Source: AC-49 sp963817035
Lineage (GTDB): Bacteria; Actinomycetota; Thermoleophilia; Solirubrobacterales; Solirubrobacteraceae
Direction: 5' to 3'
Assembly: GCA_963817035.1 (NCBI GenBank)
Contig: CAWFMM010000004.1
Coordinates: forward strand, 2,108,001-2,172,000
Length of the DNA stretch: 64,000 nucleotides
Below are positions 36,092 through 45,775 of this stretch, piece by piece. How positions within the stretch are numbered: position 1 is the stretch's first letter; each line of letters begins with the position of its first letter. Both the position numbers and the translations under genes were made by a program. The notes under the pieces are model-generated. The model had not been told where the DNA came from. It saw only the letters and a list, made by a program, of their open reading frames with translations, and did no database searches.

Positions 36092-36193
36092 ATGAAGCGA
36101 CATCGAACCACCCGTCGGATCGCTCTCGGCGTCGCCTTCGTGTTCGGCGTTCTCGCCCTGCCCGCCGCGTTCGGCGAGCCGGGTCACCACTGA
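36092..36193 (+). CDS. Possible 33-residue exported peptide
   Basis: The short frame encodes MKRHRTTRRIALGVAFVFGV followed by LALPAAFGEPGHH. The basic head, hydrophobic core and AAFG end look like a signal peptide with almost no mature part, so it may be a small membrane peptide. Codon choice is GC-rich at third positions like the neighbours. No ribosome binding site is obvious. The rest of the interval 36012-36343 holds no other gene that I can see. Confidence 0.35.
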   Translation: MKRHRTTRRIALGVAFVFGVLALPAAFGEPGHH

Positions 36194-36343
36194 CCGCGCT
36201 CGAGGACAGCCTCGTACCTCCCGGGCTCCGCGGTGCACCAGCTCGCCCAGCTCCCGCGCGCGTCCCGGCCCACCGAACACCCCTCCCCGCTGGCCGCCAA
36301 GCCGACGCGATCAGCCACGCCGACTTGACAACCAACGCCCATA

Positions 36344-37201
36344 TCAGAAGACGACGGTACTGCCCTCGTGAGCGATGACGCGGTCGTTGAGATGCCAGCG
36401 CACCGCGCGGCCGAGCACGATGCGCTCGACGTCGGCCCCGAGGCGCTTGGCCTCGACGCTGTCGGCGCGGTGATCGATGCGCACGACGTCCTGCTCGATG
36501 ATCGGCCCGGCGTCGAGATCCTCGGTGACGTAGTGCGCCGTCGCGCCGACGATCTTCACCCCGCGGTCGATCGCGCGCTGGTAGGGATCGGCACCCGCGA
36601 ACGCGGGGAGGAACGAGTGGTGGATGTTGATCACCGGCAGGCCGAGCCGCTCGAGGAAGTCGCTCGACAGGATCTGCATGTAGCGCGCGAGCACGACAAG
36701 GTCACACGTCCCGCTCAGCAGCTCGAGCAGCTGCGCCTCGGATTGCGGCTTCGTATCCGGCGTGACCGGGACGTGGTGATAGGCGATCCCCAGGGCCTCG
36801 ACGCTGTCACGGTGGTCGGGGTGGTTGGAGATGACGAGCGGGACGCTGCCGCCGAGCTCGCCGCGCTGGGAGCGCCACAGCAGCTCGAACAGGCAGTGCG
36901 GCTCGCGCGAGACGAGAACTGCGACGCGGCGCGCTTGCGCCTCTGGCGTCACGCGCCACTGCATGGCGAACCGCTGCCCGACCTCGTCGGCGAACTCTCG
37001 GCGCAGGTCGTCGAGCCGCCGGTCAAGCTCCGGCGCGTCGAACACGACGCGCATGAAGAAGTGCCCCCCACCCGCCTGGGTCGAGTGCTGGGCGGACTCG
37101 ACGATGTTCGCCCCGCGCGCGGCGAGGAAGCCGGAGACCGCGGCGACGATCCCGGGCCCATCTGGGCAGTCGATGAGCAGTCGGGCGCGATCGGCGGTCA
37201 T
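36344..37201 (-). CDS. purU: Formyltetrahydrofolate deformylase
   Basis: The 285-residue enzyme releases formate from 10-formyl-THF to feed purine synthesis and balance one-carbon pools. The N-terminal ACT domain (LLIDCPDGPGIVAAVSGFLA, then ANIVESAQHS) is followed by the formyltransferase fold (VLVSREPHCLFELLWRSQRG, VISNHPDHRDS) with the catalytic NIHHSFLPAFAGADPYQRA and ATAHYVTEDLDAGPII segments. The length is usual. The ATG overlaps the stop of the small upstream membrane protein gene, so they are co-transcribed. Confidence 0.96.
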   Translation of the reverse strand: MTADRARLLIDCPDGPGIVAAVSGFLAARGANIVESAQHSTQAGGGHFFMRVVFDAPELDRRLDDLRREFADEVGQRFAMQWRVTPEAQARRVAVLVSREPHCLFELLWRSQRGELGGSVPLVISNHPDHRDSVEALGIAYHHVPVTPDTKPQSEAQLLELLSGTCDLVVLARYMQILSSDFLERLGLPVINIHHSFLPAFAGADPYQRAIDRGVKIVGATAHYVTEDLDAGPIIEQDVVRIDHRADSVEAKRLGADVERIVLGRAVRWHLNDRVIAHEGSTVVF

Positions 37202-37383
37202 TGCGGAGCGTCGTCCCGCGGCGGCGCCTCGCCACCCGCCTGCTTCAGCCGATCGTGCAGGCGCTCGCGCAACTCGTCGGGGTCATAGTCGTACTGGTCA
37301 CGGCGCCGGCGCGCGACGACGACGCCCGTCGCGGCGACCCCCGCGACCCCGGCAAGGCCGATCAGCTTCCAGGACGGTCGCAT
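37198..37383 (-). CDS. Small single-pass membrane protein upstream of purU
   Basis: The 61-residue protein has one hydrophobic helix (LIGLAGVAGVAATGVVVA) followed by a positive stretch RRRRD and an acidic/basic amphipathic C-terminus (YDPDELRERLHDRLKQAGGE). The stop-start overlap ATGA with purU indicates coupling. The family is not recognised and a role with PurU is not implied beyond co-expression. Confidence 0.65.
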   Translation of the reverse strand: MRPSWKLIGLAGVAGVAATGVVVARRRRDQYDYDPDELRERLHDRLKQAGGEAPPRDDAPQ

Positions 37384-37419
37384 CGGTCGCGTAGGTTACC
37401 CGCGATGGAGGAGCACACC

Positions 37420-38016
37420 ATGGACTTCGAAGAGGCGCTCGCAACGGCCGGAACCGGCGACCTGTGGCTGTTCCGCGGTCGCTCGATTGCCGACTTCGCA
37501 ATCCGCACCGTCACCAACAGCCCGGTCAACCACGTCGGCATGGTCGTCGCGATCGATGACCTCCCTCCACTGCTCTGGCACGCCGAGCTCGGCCAATCGA
37601 TGCCCGACGTGTGGTCCGGAGAGCGCCACCGCGGCGTCCAGCTTCATCTCCTGCGCGACGCGGTCACGACGTGGAACGAGCGCTACAACCAGCGTGCGTG
37701 GATGCGCCATCTCTCCGGCACAATCGAGCGTCACCACGAGGACCGGTTGATGGAGTCGATCGAGCGCTTCAACGCGCGCCCGTTCCCGACCACCGCCGGC
37801 CTCGCTCGCCAATGGGCGACCGCGCGCTACCGCCGTCGCGCGTCGTCGATGGAGGCGATCTACTGCGCCGAGCTCGTCGCCGCGACCTACCAGCACATGG
37901 GCCTGCTGCCGAGCCGCCGGCCGGCGAGCTGGTACGACCCGGGGAAATTCTGGAGCGGCGACCGGATCGAGCTCGTCGCGCCGTTCTCGCTCGACGACGA
38001 GGTCGCGGTCAGCTGA
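37420..38016 (+). CDS. YiiX-like permuted papain-fold hydrolase
   Basis: The 198-residue protein starts at ATG 37420, because GGAGGAG lies six bases upstream; an ATG at 37405 would remove that site. The segments GDLWLFRGRSIADFAI, NSPVNHVGMVVAIDD with a His, and SMEAIYCAELVAATYQ with a Cys match the permuted NlpC/P60-like (YiiX/C92) hydrolases. His and Cys would form the catalytic pair. The substrate could be a lipid or peptide amide bond; this is not determined. No signal peptide is present. Confidence 0.8.
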   Translation: MDFEEALATAGTGDLWLFRGRSIADFAIRTVTNSPVNHVGMVVAIDDLPPLLWHAELGQSMPDVWSGERHRGVQLHLLRDAVTTWNERYNQRAWMRHLSGTIERHHEDRLMESIERFNARPFPTTAGLARQWATARYRRRASSMEAIYCAELVAATYQHMGLLPSRRPASWYDPGKFWSGDRIELVAPFSLDDEVAVS

Positions 38017-38086
38017 ACCGTTCAGCCGCGGCGTGGCGCGGCGTTAGGGTGTGCCTCCGTAGCGTGGGGTCTCCAGGAGAGGGCAC

Positions 38087-39898
38087 ATGACAGCCACGAG
38101 CGTGCCGTTCGTTCCAGCACCGATGACCACCGCCGTGACGATCGCGGAGGCGTTCCGCTGCACCGTGGACCGCGTCCCCGATCGCCCGGCCCTGCGCACG
38201 CAGGGCGGCGCCTATGAGCTCACGTGGGCGCAGACGCGCGACCGCGTCGACGCCCTCGCCGGCGGCCTGCACCAGCTCGGCCTGCACCGCGGCGACACGA
38301 TCGCCCTGCTGATCGGCAACCGGCCGGAGTTCCACATCGCCGATCTCGCCGCGATGACACTCGGAGCAACGCCGTTCTCGATCTACCAGACCTCGTCGGC
38401 CGAGCAGATCGAGTACTTCCTCTCGGACTCCGGCGCGCGGATCGCGATCGTCGATGCGGTCCACGTGGACCGGTTCCTGGAGGCAGCGAACACGGTGCCG
38501 GGCTTCGAGCAGCTGATCGTCGTCGAGGACGACGCGCCCGGTGAGGTGCTGACGTTCGCCGAGGTCGAGGCGTCCTCGCCGGCCGACTTCAACGCTGAGG
38601 AGCACTGGCGTGCCGTCCAGCCCGAGGACCTGCTGACGCTGATCTACACGTCGGGCACGACCGGGCCGCCGAAGGGCGTGATGTTGACCCACTTCAACCT
38701 GATCAGCGCGACGGCCGGCCTCAACCAGCAGATCGCGCTGCCCGACGGAGGGCGCGTGATCTCATGGCTGCCGTCGGCGCACATCGCCGAGCGCAGCGCC
38801 CACCACTACCTGCCGATCGTTTACGGGATGACGGTGACGAGCTGCCCCAACCCGCGCGAGATCATCGCCGTCCTGCCCGATGTGCGCCCGAACTGGTTCT
38901 TCGCCGTGCCGCGGATCTGGGAGAAGCTCAAGGCCGGCCTCGAAGCGAGGATCGCGTCGCTGCCCGACGAGCAGCGCCTCCCGACCGAGAAGGCGATCGC
39001 GGCGGCCGTTGAGGTTGTGCGCCTCAAGCAGCGCGAGGAGCCGGTGCCTGACGAGCTCGCGGCCACAGTCGCGACAGCCGACGAACAGATCTTCAGCCGG
39101 CTGCGCCACCAGCTCGGCCTTGACGAGGTCGCGGCGATCAACGTCGGCGCCGCGCCGACGCCGGTCCCGGTCCTCGAGTTCTTCCACGCGATCGGACTCG
39201 AGCTCTCAGAGATCTGGGGGATGTCGGAGACCTGCGGCGCCGGCTCGGTCAATCCCGCGGCACGGATGAAGCTCGGGACGGTCGGGATCGCGGCGCCCGG
39301 CGTCGAGCTGAAGCTGGCCGACGATGGGGAGCTGCTGATCCGGTCCGACGTCGTCATGAACGGCTACCACAACATGCCCGACAAGACCGCCGAGACGATC
39401 GATCCCGATGGCTGGCTGCACACCGGCGACGTCGGCGAGATCGACGAGGACGGCTACCTGTCGATCGTCGACCGCAAGAAGGAGCTGATCATCTCCAGCG
39501 CCGGCAAGAACATGTCGCCGGCCAACATCGAGGCGGCGCTGAAGGCGTCGTCGCCGCTGATCGCCAACGCGTACACGATCGGGGACGCGCGCCCGTTCAA
39601 CACCGCGCTGATCGTGCTCGACGCCGACTTCGCCCCGGTCTGGGCCAAGACCCACGGCATCGAATCCGATGGACTCGCCGAGCTCGCCCGCGACGAACGC
39701 GTGCGCGACGCGGTGGCCGATGCCGTCGAGACGGCCAACGCGCGCCTGGCCAACGTCGAGCAGATCAAGCGCTTCCACATCGTCGAGGGCGACTGGCTGC
39801 CCGGCGGCGACGAGCTGACCGAGACGATGAAGCTCAAGCGCAAGCCGATCGCCGCGAAGTACGAGGAGATCATCACCGGGCTGTACGGCCCGCGCTGA
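38087..39898 (+). CDS. Long-chain acyl-CoA synthetase (AMP-binding)
   Basis: The 603-residue enzyme activates fatty acids to acyl-CoA through an acyl-AMP intermediate. GGAGAG lies upstream of the ATG. The P-loop is LIYTSGTTGPPKGVML, the A5 motif is EIWGMSETCGAG, and the adenylate motif DGWLHTGDVGEIDEDGYLS is followed by RKKELIISSAGKNMSP (the fatty-acid signature) and the C-terminal Lys in ETMKLKRKPI. The layout matches FadD15-type enzymes of actinobacteria. It is transcribed alone. Confidence 0.93.
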   Translation: MTATSVPFVPAPMTTAVTIAEAFRCTVDRVPDRPALRTQGGAYELTWAQTRDRVDALAGGLHQLGLHRGDTIALLIGNRPEFHIADLAAMTLGATPFSIYQTSSAEQIEYFLSDSGARIAIVDAVHVDRFLEAANTVPGFEQLIVVEDDAPGEVLTFAEVEASSPADFNAEEHWRAVQPEDLLTLIYTSGTTGPPKGVMLTHFNLISATAGLNQQIALPDGGRVISWLPSAHIAERSAHHYLPIVYGMTVTSCPNPREIIAVLPDVRPNWFFAVPRIWEKLKAGLEARIASLPDEQRLPTEKAIAAAVEVVRLKQREEPVPDELAATVATADEQIFSRLRHQLGLDEVAAINVGAAPTPVPVLEFFHAIGLELSEIWGMSETCGAGSVNPAARMKLGTVGIAAPGVELKLADDGELLIRSDVVMNGYHNMPDKTAETIDPDGWLHTGDVGEIDEDGYLSIVDRKKELIISSAGKNMSPANIEAALKASSPLIANAYTIGDARPFNTALIVLDADFAPVWAKTHGIESDGLAELARDERVRDAVADAVETANARLANVEQIKRFHIVEGDWLPGGDELTETMKLKRKPIAAKYEEIITGLYGPR

Positions 39899-39907
39899 AA
39901 GGACTCG

Positions 39908-40330
39908 CTACTGACGAGCTTCGGGAAACCGCGTCAGGCCATCGTCGGGGATCGCTTCCCAGGCCGCGGCGTACGCGACGTACTGGCGGTTGATCGGCCG
40001 GACGCCCGGATCACCATCGAATGACCCCATGCGGATCCCCACGACGTCGGGATGCTCCGGGCTCTGGGCGAACATGTGTGAGCCACACGTCCCACAGAAG
40101 ACCTTGTCGAAGCCGTCGCCAGCGTTCCAGCGCACGAGCGCATCCTCGCCACTGACGATGCGAAAGGTCCCGGGGCGCGCCAGCGCTGAACACGCCGCGG
40201 CGCTTCCGGTACGCCGCTGGCATCGGGTGCAGTGACAGTAGCCGGCGGCGAGCGGAAGCTCTGAGATCTCGTAGCGCACGAGGCCGCAGTTGCAGCCTCC
40301 GGTCAGGGGGAGAGCGACGCTGGATTCCAT
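39908..40330 (-). CDS. GFA/CENP-V family zinc protein
   Basis: The 140-residue protein has the beta-tent zinc-binding motifs of the GFA family: CNCGLVRYEI, YCHCTRCQRRTG and VFCGTCGSHMF. Named after glutathione-dependent formaldehyde-activating enzyme, most members have unknown substrates. The gene is convergent with the acyl-CoA synthetase, with only nine bases between their stops. Confidence 0.9.
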   Translation of the reverse strand: MESSVALPLTGGCNCGLVRYEISELPLAAGYCHCTRCQRRTGSAAACSALARPGTFRIVSGEDALVRWNAGDGFDKVFCGTCGSHMFAQSPEHPDVVGIRMGSFDGDPGVRPINRQYVAYAAAWEAIPDDGLTRFPEARQ

Positions 40331-40406
40331 GGGGTTGAAGCCTAGGCGACTTCACCCACCCCTCTTACGCTGACGCCACGTCTCGCTAGGCTGGCGCCGA
40401 CCAATT

Positions 40407-41513
40407 GTGACGAGCACCTCCCTGAGCCCGAGCGTTCCCGTGCCGCCGCAGCAATCGCGCGCGCGTCGAATGCGCAAGGTGCTGATGTGGCTGGCCGGAA
40501 TCGCGGTCGCCGTCGGCGTCCTCGATCTGCTCGGCGTCAACGTCAGCGGCTGGTTTCGGAGCCTCTGGGACGCGCTGACTGCGATCGGGGTCGGCTACCT
40601 CGTGGTCGGCTTCACCCTTCAGACGGGTCAGACCACCCTGACCGCGCTGGCCTGGTGCTTCATCCTGCGCGCCGCGTTCCCCAATCCGCCGATCCCGTTT
40701 CGCTCGATCCTCGCCGCATACGCCGCCGGCGTGGCGCTGAACGGCTTCCTGCCCGCGAACATCGGGACATTCGTGATGCTGCTGATGTACGTCGCGATCA
40801 TCCCCAGGGCGAACTTCGCCGGCGTCCTCGGCTCGATGGTCGTCCAGAAGATCTTCTTCACCGTCATCGGCGTAGTGGTCTACATCTACCTGTTCCTCTC
40901 GGTACCGGGCGCGTTCCACATCAGCCTGCCCGCGGTCGACGACCACCCCGTCCTGATCATCGCGATCGTCGGCGGCGCCCTGTTGCTGATCGTCCTGCTC
41001 GGGCGCCTGTTCTGGCCCAAGGTCCAGGGTTGGGTGGCCAAGGCCGAGGAGGGCGGCGCGATCCTCCGGCGCCCGCGCGAGTACGTGACCCGCGTCCTGC
41101 TGCCGTCGTTCGGGGCGTGGCTGTGCAAGCTCGGCGTGATCGCGGTCTTCATGGCCGGCTACGGCATCACGGTCACGTTCCATGCGGTGATGTCGGTGGT
41201 CGGCGGCAACTCGATCGCCAACACCGTGGCGGTGACGCCAGGGGGCGTCGGCGTCAACCAGGCGGCGAACGTCGCCGCACTGCACGGCGTGACCGACGCC
41301 GCGACGGCGACCGCGTACTCGCTCGGCCAGCAGTTGGCCATCACCGCGTGGAACATCGGCTTCGCGATCGTGCTCGTCGTCTGGGCGTTCGGCTGGACCG
41401 GCGGCAAGCTGCTCGTCGAGCAGTCCTACGCCGACGCCAAGGTCAAGGTCGACGAGCAGAAGGCCCAGCGGGCCGAGAAGAAGGCGGCCAAGCGCGCCGC
41501 CCACGACGACTGA
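40407..41513 (+). CDS. Flippase-like (lysylphosphatidylglycerol synthase TM region) membrane protein
   Basis: The 368-residue protein starts at GTG 40407. Several hydrophobic segments are visible (VLMWLAGIAVAVGVLDLLG, AIGVGYLVVGFTL, KIFFTVIGVVVYIYLFLSV, PVLIIAIVGGALLLIVLLG, and others), together with the family-typical GFLPANIGTFVMLL and TPGGVGVNQAANVAALHGV. This family includes membrane domains that move lipids or lipid-linked sugars across the membrane. The C-terminus is a charged Lys/Ala/Glu helix. No synthetase domain is attached. Confidence 0.85.
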   Translation: MTSTSLSPSVPVPPQQSRARRMRKVLMWLAGIAVAVGVLDLLGVNVSGWFRSLWDALTAIGVGYLVVGFTLQTGQTTLTALAWCFILRAAFPNPPIPFRSILAAYAAGVALNGFLPANIGTFVMLLMYVAIIPRANFAGVLGSMVVQKIFFTVIGVVVYIYLFLSVPGAFHISLPAVDDHPVLIIAIVGGALLLIVLLGRLFWPKVQGWVAKAEEGGAILRRPREYVTRVLLPSFGAWLCKLGVIAVFMAGYGITVTFHAVMSVVGGNSIANTVAVTPGGVGVNQAANVAALHGVTDAATATAYSLGQQLAITAWNIGFAIVLVVWAFGWTGGKLLVEQSYADAKVKVDEQKAQRAEKKAAKRAAHDD

Positions 41514-41631
41514 GCGAGCGTCCGACTGGACGCACGTTCGACCGCCGCGCTGAAGGTCTGCGCTGTCGTGCCGAGTACCCCGCCAGACGCTTGCTAACCG
41601 AGTACTAACACTGGCTATGGGGGCCAACTAC

Positions 41632-42087
41632 ATGCATCCTCTTCGTACCCGCGCTGCCCGCGACGAAGGCTTCACCCTCGTGGAGCTCCTCGTTGTCATC
41701 CTGATCATCGGCATTCTGGCCGCGATCGCCCTGCCGACCTTCCTGGGTCAGCAGAAGAAGGGCCAGGACGCTTCGGCCAAGTCCAACGCGCGTAACCTCG
41801 TCTCGCAGGTCGAGTCGTGCTACGCCGACGCCACCGACTACACGTCGTGCAAGACGATCGTCCAGCTGACCCAGAACGGCACGACCTCCACCGGTCTGCC
41901 GCTGCAGGACAACGCTCCGGCCATCGGCGGCGTCGCCGTCACGGCCGCGTCGGCGACCGGCTACACGATCGCCGCGCTCTCGAAGTCCGGCGTCACCTAC
42001 ACGATCGTTCGCAGCAACACTGGCTTGATCAGCCGCAGCTGTGCTCCGGCGAGCACCGGCTCCTGCCCGGCCAGCCAGTCCTGGTAG
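41632..42087 (+). CDS. pilA: Type IV pilin-like protein
   Basis: The protein has 151 residues from ATG 41632, with GGGGG about eight bases upstream; ATG 41617 is also open. The class III leader ends in DEG, followed by FTLVELLVVILIIGILAAIA with Phe +1 and Glu +5, the type IV prepilin signature recognised by PilD. The mature part has two Cys pairs, SCYADATDYTSC and SCAPASTGSC, likely disulfides of the globular head. No pilus assembly genes are adjacent, so secretion genes must lie elsewhere. A strong terminator follows. Confidence 0.92.
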   Translation: MHPLRTRAARDEGFTLVELLVVILIIGILAAIALPTFLGQQKKGQDASAKSNARNLVSQVESCYADATDYTSCKTIVQLTQNGTTSTGLPLQDNAPAIGGVAVTAASATGYTIAALSKSGVTYTIVRSNTGLISRSCAPASTGSCPASQSW

Positions 42088-42138
42088 GCAACCGGGGCGC
42101 CGCAGCAGCGACGCGTCGAGGTACCCCATAGCCCTACG

Positions 42139-42171
42139 ACGCGGCGCCCGACCTCCGGCGGGGCGCCGCGT
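42139..42171 (+). terminator. Terminator after pilA
   Basis: ACGCGGCGCCC and GGGCGCCGCGT form a perfect 11-base stem with an 11-base loop, 52 bases after the pilA stop, followed by TCG. Confidence 0.75.
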
Positions 42172-42210
42172 TCGTCGCCGGGCGGCCAATTTGTAGGGTG
42201 AGCAGAGCGC

Positions 42211-43652
42211 ATGCTTGCCCTGCTCACCGATCTCATGGACCAGGCCCAGGGGCGCTGCGCCTACGCCGAGGCCCGGCGAGTCCACACGCGCAGCGAGGAC
42301 GTCAGCGTCCGCGGCGGGCGCCCCGAGGAGATCGCGGCCCAGGAGACCGACGGAATCGGCGTGCGGGTGCGGATCGGTGGCGGCTGGGGTTTCGCGGGCA
42401 CCCACGACATCAGCGCCGCCGGAGCCCAGCGCGCGCTGGGCCGCGCGCTGCAGATCGCCGAGGCCCAGCCCGCCGGGGCGACCACGGCGATCGCCCCGGT
42501 CGTGGCATCAGCCGGTGGGCACTGGGAGTCGCCATGGCAGGAGGATCCGTTCGCGCTGAGCGTCGACGCGCGGCTCGACCTCCTGATGGCCGCCGCGGCG
42601 CCGCTGTCGGGTGACCCGCGGATCGTCCACAGCTGGGCCGGGATGAACGCACGGCGACTGACGACGGCGTTCGCGAGCACCGACGGCGTGGCGTACACGC
42701 AGACGATCACCGAGTGCGGCGCCGGCATCCAGGCGATCGCGGTGGCCGACGGTGAGCTCGCGGTCCGTTCGTTCCCCAGCGCCCATGGCGGGCTGATGGC
42801 CCAGGCCGGCTTCGAGAATGTGCGCGCCCTGGACCTCGCGGGGCAGGCGCCGCGGGTCGCCGAGGAGGTCATCGCGCTGCTCAGCGCGCCGGTGTGTCCG
42901 CGCGAGGAGACGACGCTCGTCCTGCACGGCGAGCAGGTCGCACTCCAGGTCCACGAGTCGATCGGCCATGCGCTCGAGCTCGACCGCATCCTGCTCGGCG
43001 AAGCGTCGTACGCGGGCACGAGCTGGGTCTCGCCCGACGACATCGGTTCGCTGCGCTACGGCTCCGACGAGCTCAACGTCACCGCCGACGCAACCACGCC
43101 CGGTGGGCTGGGCACATTCGGCTGGGACGACGAAGGCGTGCCCGCGGCGCGCACGCCCCTGATCTCCGATGGCGTGTTGCGCGCCGCGCTGAGCAACCGC
43201 GAGAGCGCCGCCGCGATCGGACGGTCGTCGTCGGGTGGCTGTGCGCGCGCCGACGGCTTCGCGCGCCAGCCGATCGTGCGAATGACCAACATCAACCTCG
43301 AGCCGGGCCACGGCGGAACGCTCGAGCAGACTGATCGCCGGCGTCGAGCACGGGATCTACATGGAGACCAACCGCTCGTGGTCGATCGACGACCGGCGCC
43401 TGCAGTTCCAGTTCGCCTGTGAGCTCGGCCGCGAGATCCGCGACGGAGAGCTGCGCGGGCTGATCCGCAACCCCTCCTACGCCGGGGTCACGCCGCAGTT
43501 CTGGGGTGGCCTTCGAGTCCGTCGGCTCCCTCGAGGCCTGGACCCTGTGGGGCCTGACGAACTGCGGCAAGGGCGAGCCCGGCCAGATCATGGCGGTCAG
43601 CCACGGGGCCGCACCCGCGCGCTTTGCCGACGTGCAGGTCGGCGTGGCATGA
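42211..43652 (+). CDS. tldD: TldD-family metalloprotease subunit, frameshifted
   Basis: TldD pairs with PmbA/TldE to form a peptidase that removes leader peptides and degrades unfolded peptides. The zinc motif is QVHESIGHALELDR. Typical segments are VSVRGGRPEEIAAQETDGIG and YMETNRSWSIDDRRLQFQF. The frame changes near 43330 (between GGTLEQ and LIAGVEHGIYMETN) and near 43507 (PQFWG to VAFESVGSLEAWTLWGL). The total is 480 codons plus two bases, as from two single-base insertions, and no conserved part is lost. Its TGA overlaps the next ATG. Confidence 0.85.
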
Positions 43653-45020
43653 GCGACGAGCTCGACCTGGCGCAGCGTGCACTCGGCGTCCTCGGCGGCG
43701 ACGGCCAGGTCACGGTGACCCGCGAGCGGTCGCTGTTGTCGCGCTTCGCCCGGTCACGGCCCACGCAGGCGACGAGCATCGACGACGTCGAGATCGACGT
43801 GCTGTGCCTGATCGACGGCGCGACCGGCAGCGCGTCGACCAACCGCGGCGACGACGAGGCGCTGCGCGAGACCACCGGCCGTGCCCGTGGCGCCGCGCAG
43901 GCCGCGGCGCGGCTGGGTGGCGCCGACGGCGCCGCCGACATCGGGCTCCCTGCGCCGGCGACCTACCGCGCTCATGAGGGACATGACCCGCCGACCGCGC
44001 ACCAGGATCCGGCCCTGGCCGGCGCTGCGTTGCAAACCGCGTTCGAGGTCGTCGACGGCGAAGGCCTCGAGGCATTCGGCGTCTGGACGGCCGGCGAGGT
44101 GACGACGGCGATCGCGTCGAGTACCGGCGTGCGGGCCATCGATCGGGTCACCGACGCGGGCATGAAGGTCATCGCCCGCGACACGGACGGGCGCTCGGGC
44201 TGGGGCGCCGCGGCCGGCGTCTCGGTCAGCGCGCTCGATGCCCAAGCGGTCGCGCGGCGGGCACTCGAGGCCGCGCCGCGCGAGGAGGCGATCGCGCTTG
44301 ACCCCGGCGAGTATCCGGTCGTGCTGGCGGCCGACGCGGTCGGCGAGCTGCTCAACTTCCTCGGCACGACGGCGTTCAACGGCCTCGACCACGTCGAGGG
44401 CCGCGGCGCGCTCAGCGAGCGCCTCGGCGAGCAGGTTGCGGCGCCGCTGATCACCGTCTCCGACGATCCATGGTTCGCGGGCACGCTGCCGCGCGCGTTC
44501 GACGCCGACGGAACGCCGAAGGCACCGATCACGCTGATCGAGGACGGCGTCGCACGGCGCGTCGTCCACGACCGCCGCTCGGCCGCCCAGGGCCCGGCCG
44601 GCACCGTCTCGACCGGTCACTGCACGCAGCCGGGCGGCTCGCCCCGCGGGCCGGGCACGACGAACCTCGTGCTCGCCGGCGGGGACGCCGACGACCTCGA
44701 CGAGCTGTGCGCGCGGGATCGAACGCGGGCTGTTCGTGACGCGCCTCTGGTACGTCAACGTCGTCGACGGCCAGCGAACGATGCTCACCGGAACGACCCG
44801 CGACGGCACGTACCTGATCGAGGACGGCCAGATCTCGCGGCCTGTGCTCGACGTACGCTTCACGGACTCGGTGCTGCGTGTGCTCAGCGCCACCGACGCG
44901 CTGACATCTGCGCAGCGCCTGGTCAGCGAAACGAACTTCTACCGGCGGCGCTTTGCCACCGGCGTCGTCTGCCCGGCGCTGCGGGCGCAGGGGTTCCGGG
45001 TGACCGGCCAGACGGTGTAG
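43649..45020 (+). CDS. pmbA: PmbA/TldE-family protein, frameshifted
   Basis: This is the partner of TldD, coupled by an ATGA overlap. The domain shows VVLAADAVGELLNFLGTTAF, LSERLGEQVAAPLITVSDDP, and the C-terminal GTTNLVLAGGD; the end reads LFVTRLWYVNVVDGQRTML with GTYLIEDGQI. The zinc-binding residues of TldD are absent, as usual in this subunit. The frame changes near 44715 (DELCA to GIERGLFVTRL); 1372 bases is 457 codons plus one. Its last 82 bases overlap the convergent map frame. Confidence 0.85.
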
Positions 45021-45772
45021 CGCGCCCTAGACGCGGTCAAGACCAGTGGCGGCGCACCGGCGCGCACGACGATCGTGTGCTCGGCGTGGGCGCTCAACGA
45101 GCCGTCAACCGTGCGCACGGTCCAGCCGTCGTCCTCCCCCACGACCGCACCGCGACCGGCGGCGATGATCGGCTCGATCGTGATGACCAGCCCTTCGGTC
45201 AGCGGCTGGGTCAGCGCGGCGACGTGGTGGTTGGGGACGTCGGGCGGCTCGTGGATGCGGCGGCCGATGCCGTGGCCGGTGAGTTCGGTGCAGACGCTGT
45301 GGCCGGCGAGCTCGACCGTCTGCTGCACCGCGGCGCCGATCGCGTTGAGCGGCGCGCCGGCGACCGCCGCGCGCAGCCCGCGGGCCAGCGCGCGCTCGGC
45401 CGTCGAGACGAGCCGCAGGGCGGCCGGCGAGGCGGTGCCGACCGGAACGGTGATGCAGGCGTCGGCGTAGAAGCCGTCGAGCTCGGCGGTGACGTCGAGC
45501 TTGACCAGGTCGCCGTCGAGCAGCCGCCGCGATCCGGGGATCCCGTGGACCGCCTCGTCGTTGACGCTGATGCACGTCGCGCCCGGGAAGTCGTAGTCGA
45601 GCCGCGGGCCCGAGCGGGCGCCGGCACGGCGGAACTCCTCGGCCGCGATCTCGTCGAGCTCCGCGGTCGTCACTCCGGGCGCCACCGCCTCGCGCATCGC
45701 CTGCAGCGCGCGCGCGACGACGCGTCCCGCCGCCCGTAGGCCGGCGAGCTCCTCAGCCGTGTCGGCCGACAT
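44939..45772 (-). CDS. map: Methionine aminopeptidase type I
   Basis: The 277-residue enzyme removes the N-terminal Met from new proteins. The five metal ligands are in place: Asp in VKLDVTAELD and ADACITV, His in GHGIGRRIHEPP, Glu in ITIEPI, and Glu in AHAEHTIVV. The conserved VNDEAVHGIPG is present. The sequence should end soon after LVLTA, but the frame continues another 30 residues into pmbA in antisense. Those residues show no map features, so a missing base near 45035 is possible, with a TAG at 45027-45029 in the neighbouring frame. It lies four bases after secG. Confidence 0.92.
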   Translation of the reverse strand: MSADTAEELAGLRAAGRVVARALQAMREAVAPGVTTAELDEIAAEEFRRAGARSGPRLDYDFPGATCISVNDEAVHGIPGSRRLLDGDLVKLDVTAELDGFYADACITVPVGTASPAALRLVSTAERALARGLRAAVAGAPLNAIGAAVQQTVELAGHSVCTELTGHGIGRRIHEPPDVPNHHVAALTQPLTEGLVITIEPIIAAGRGAVVGEDDGWTVRTVDGSLSAHAEHTIVVRAGAPPLVLTASRARYTVWPVTRNPCARSAGQTTPVAKRRR

Positions 45773-45775
45773 GCG

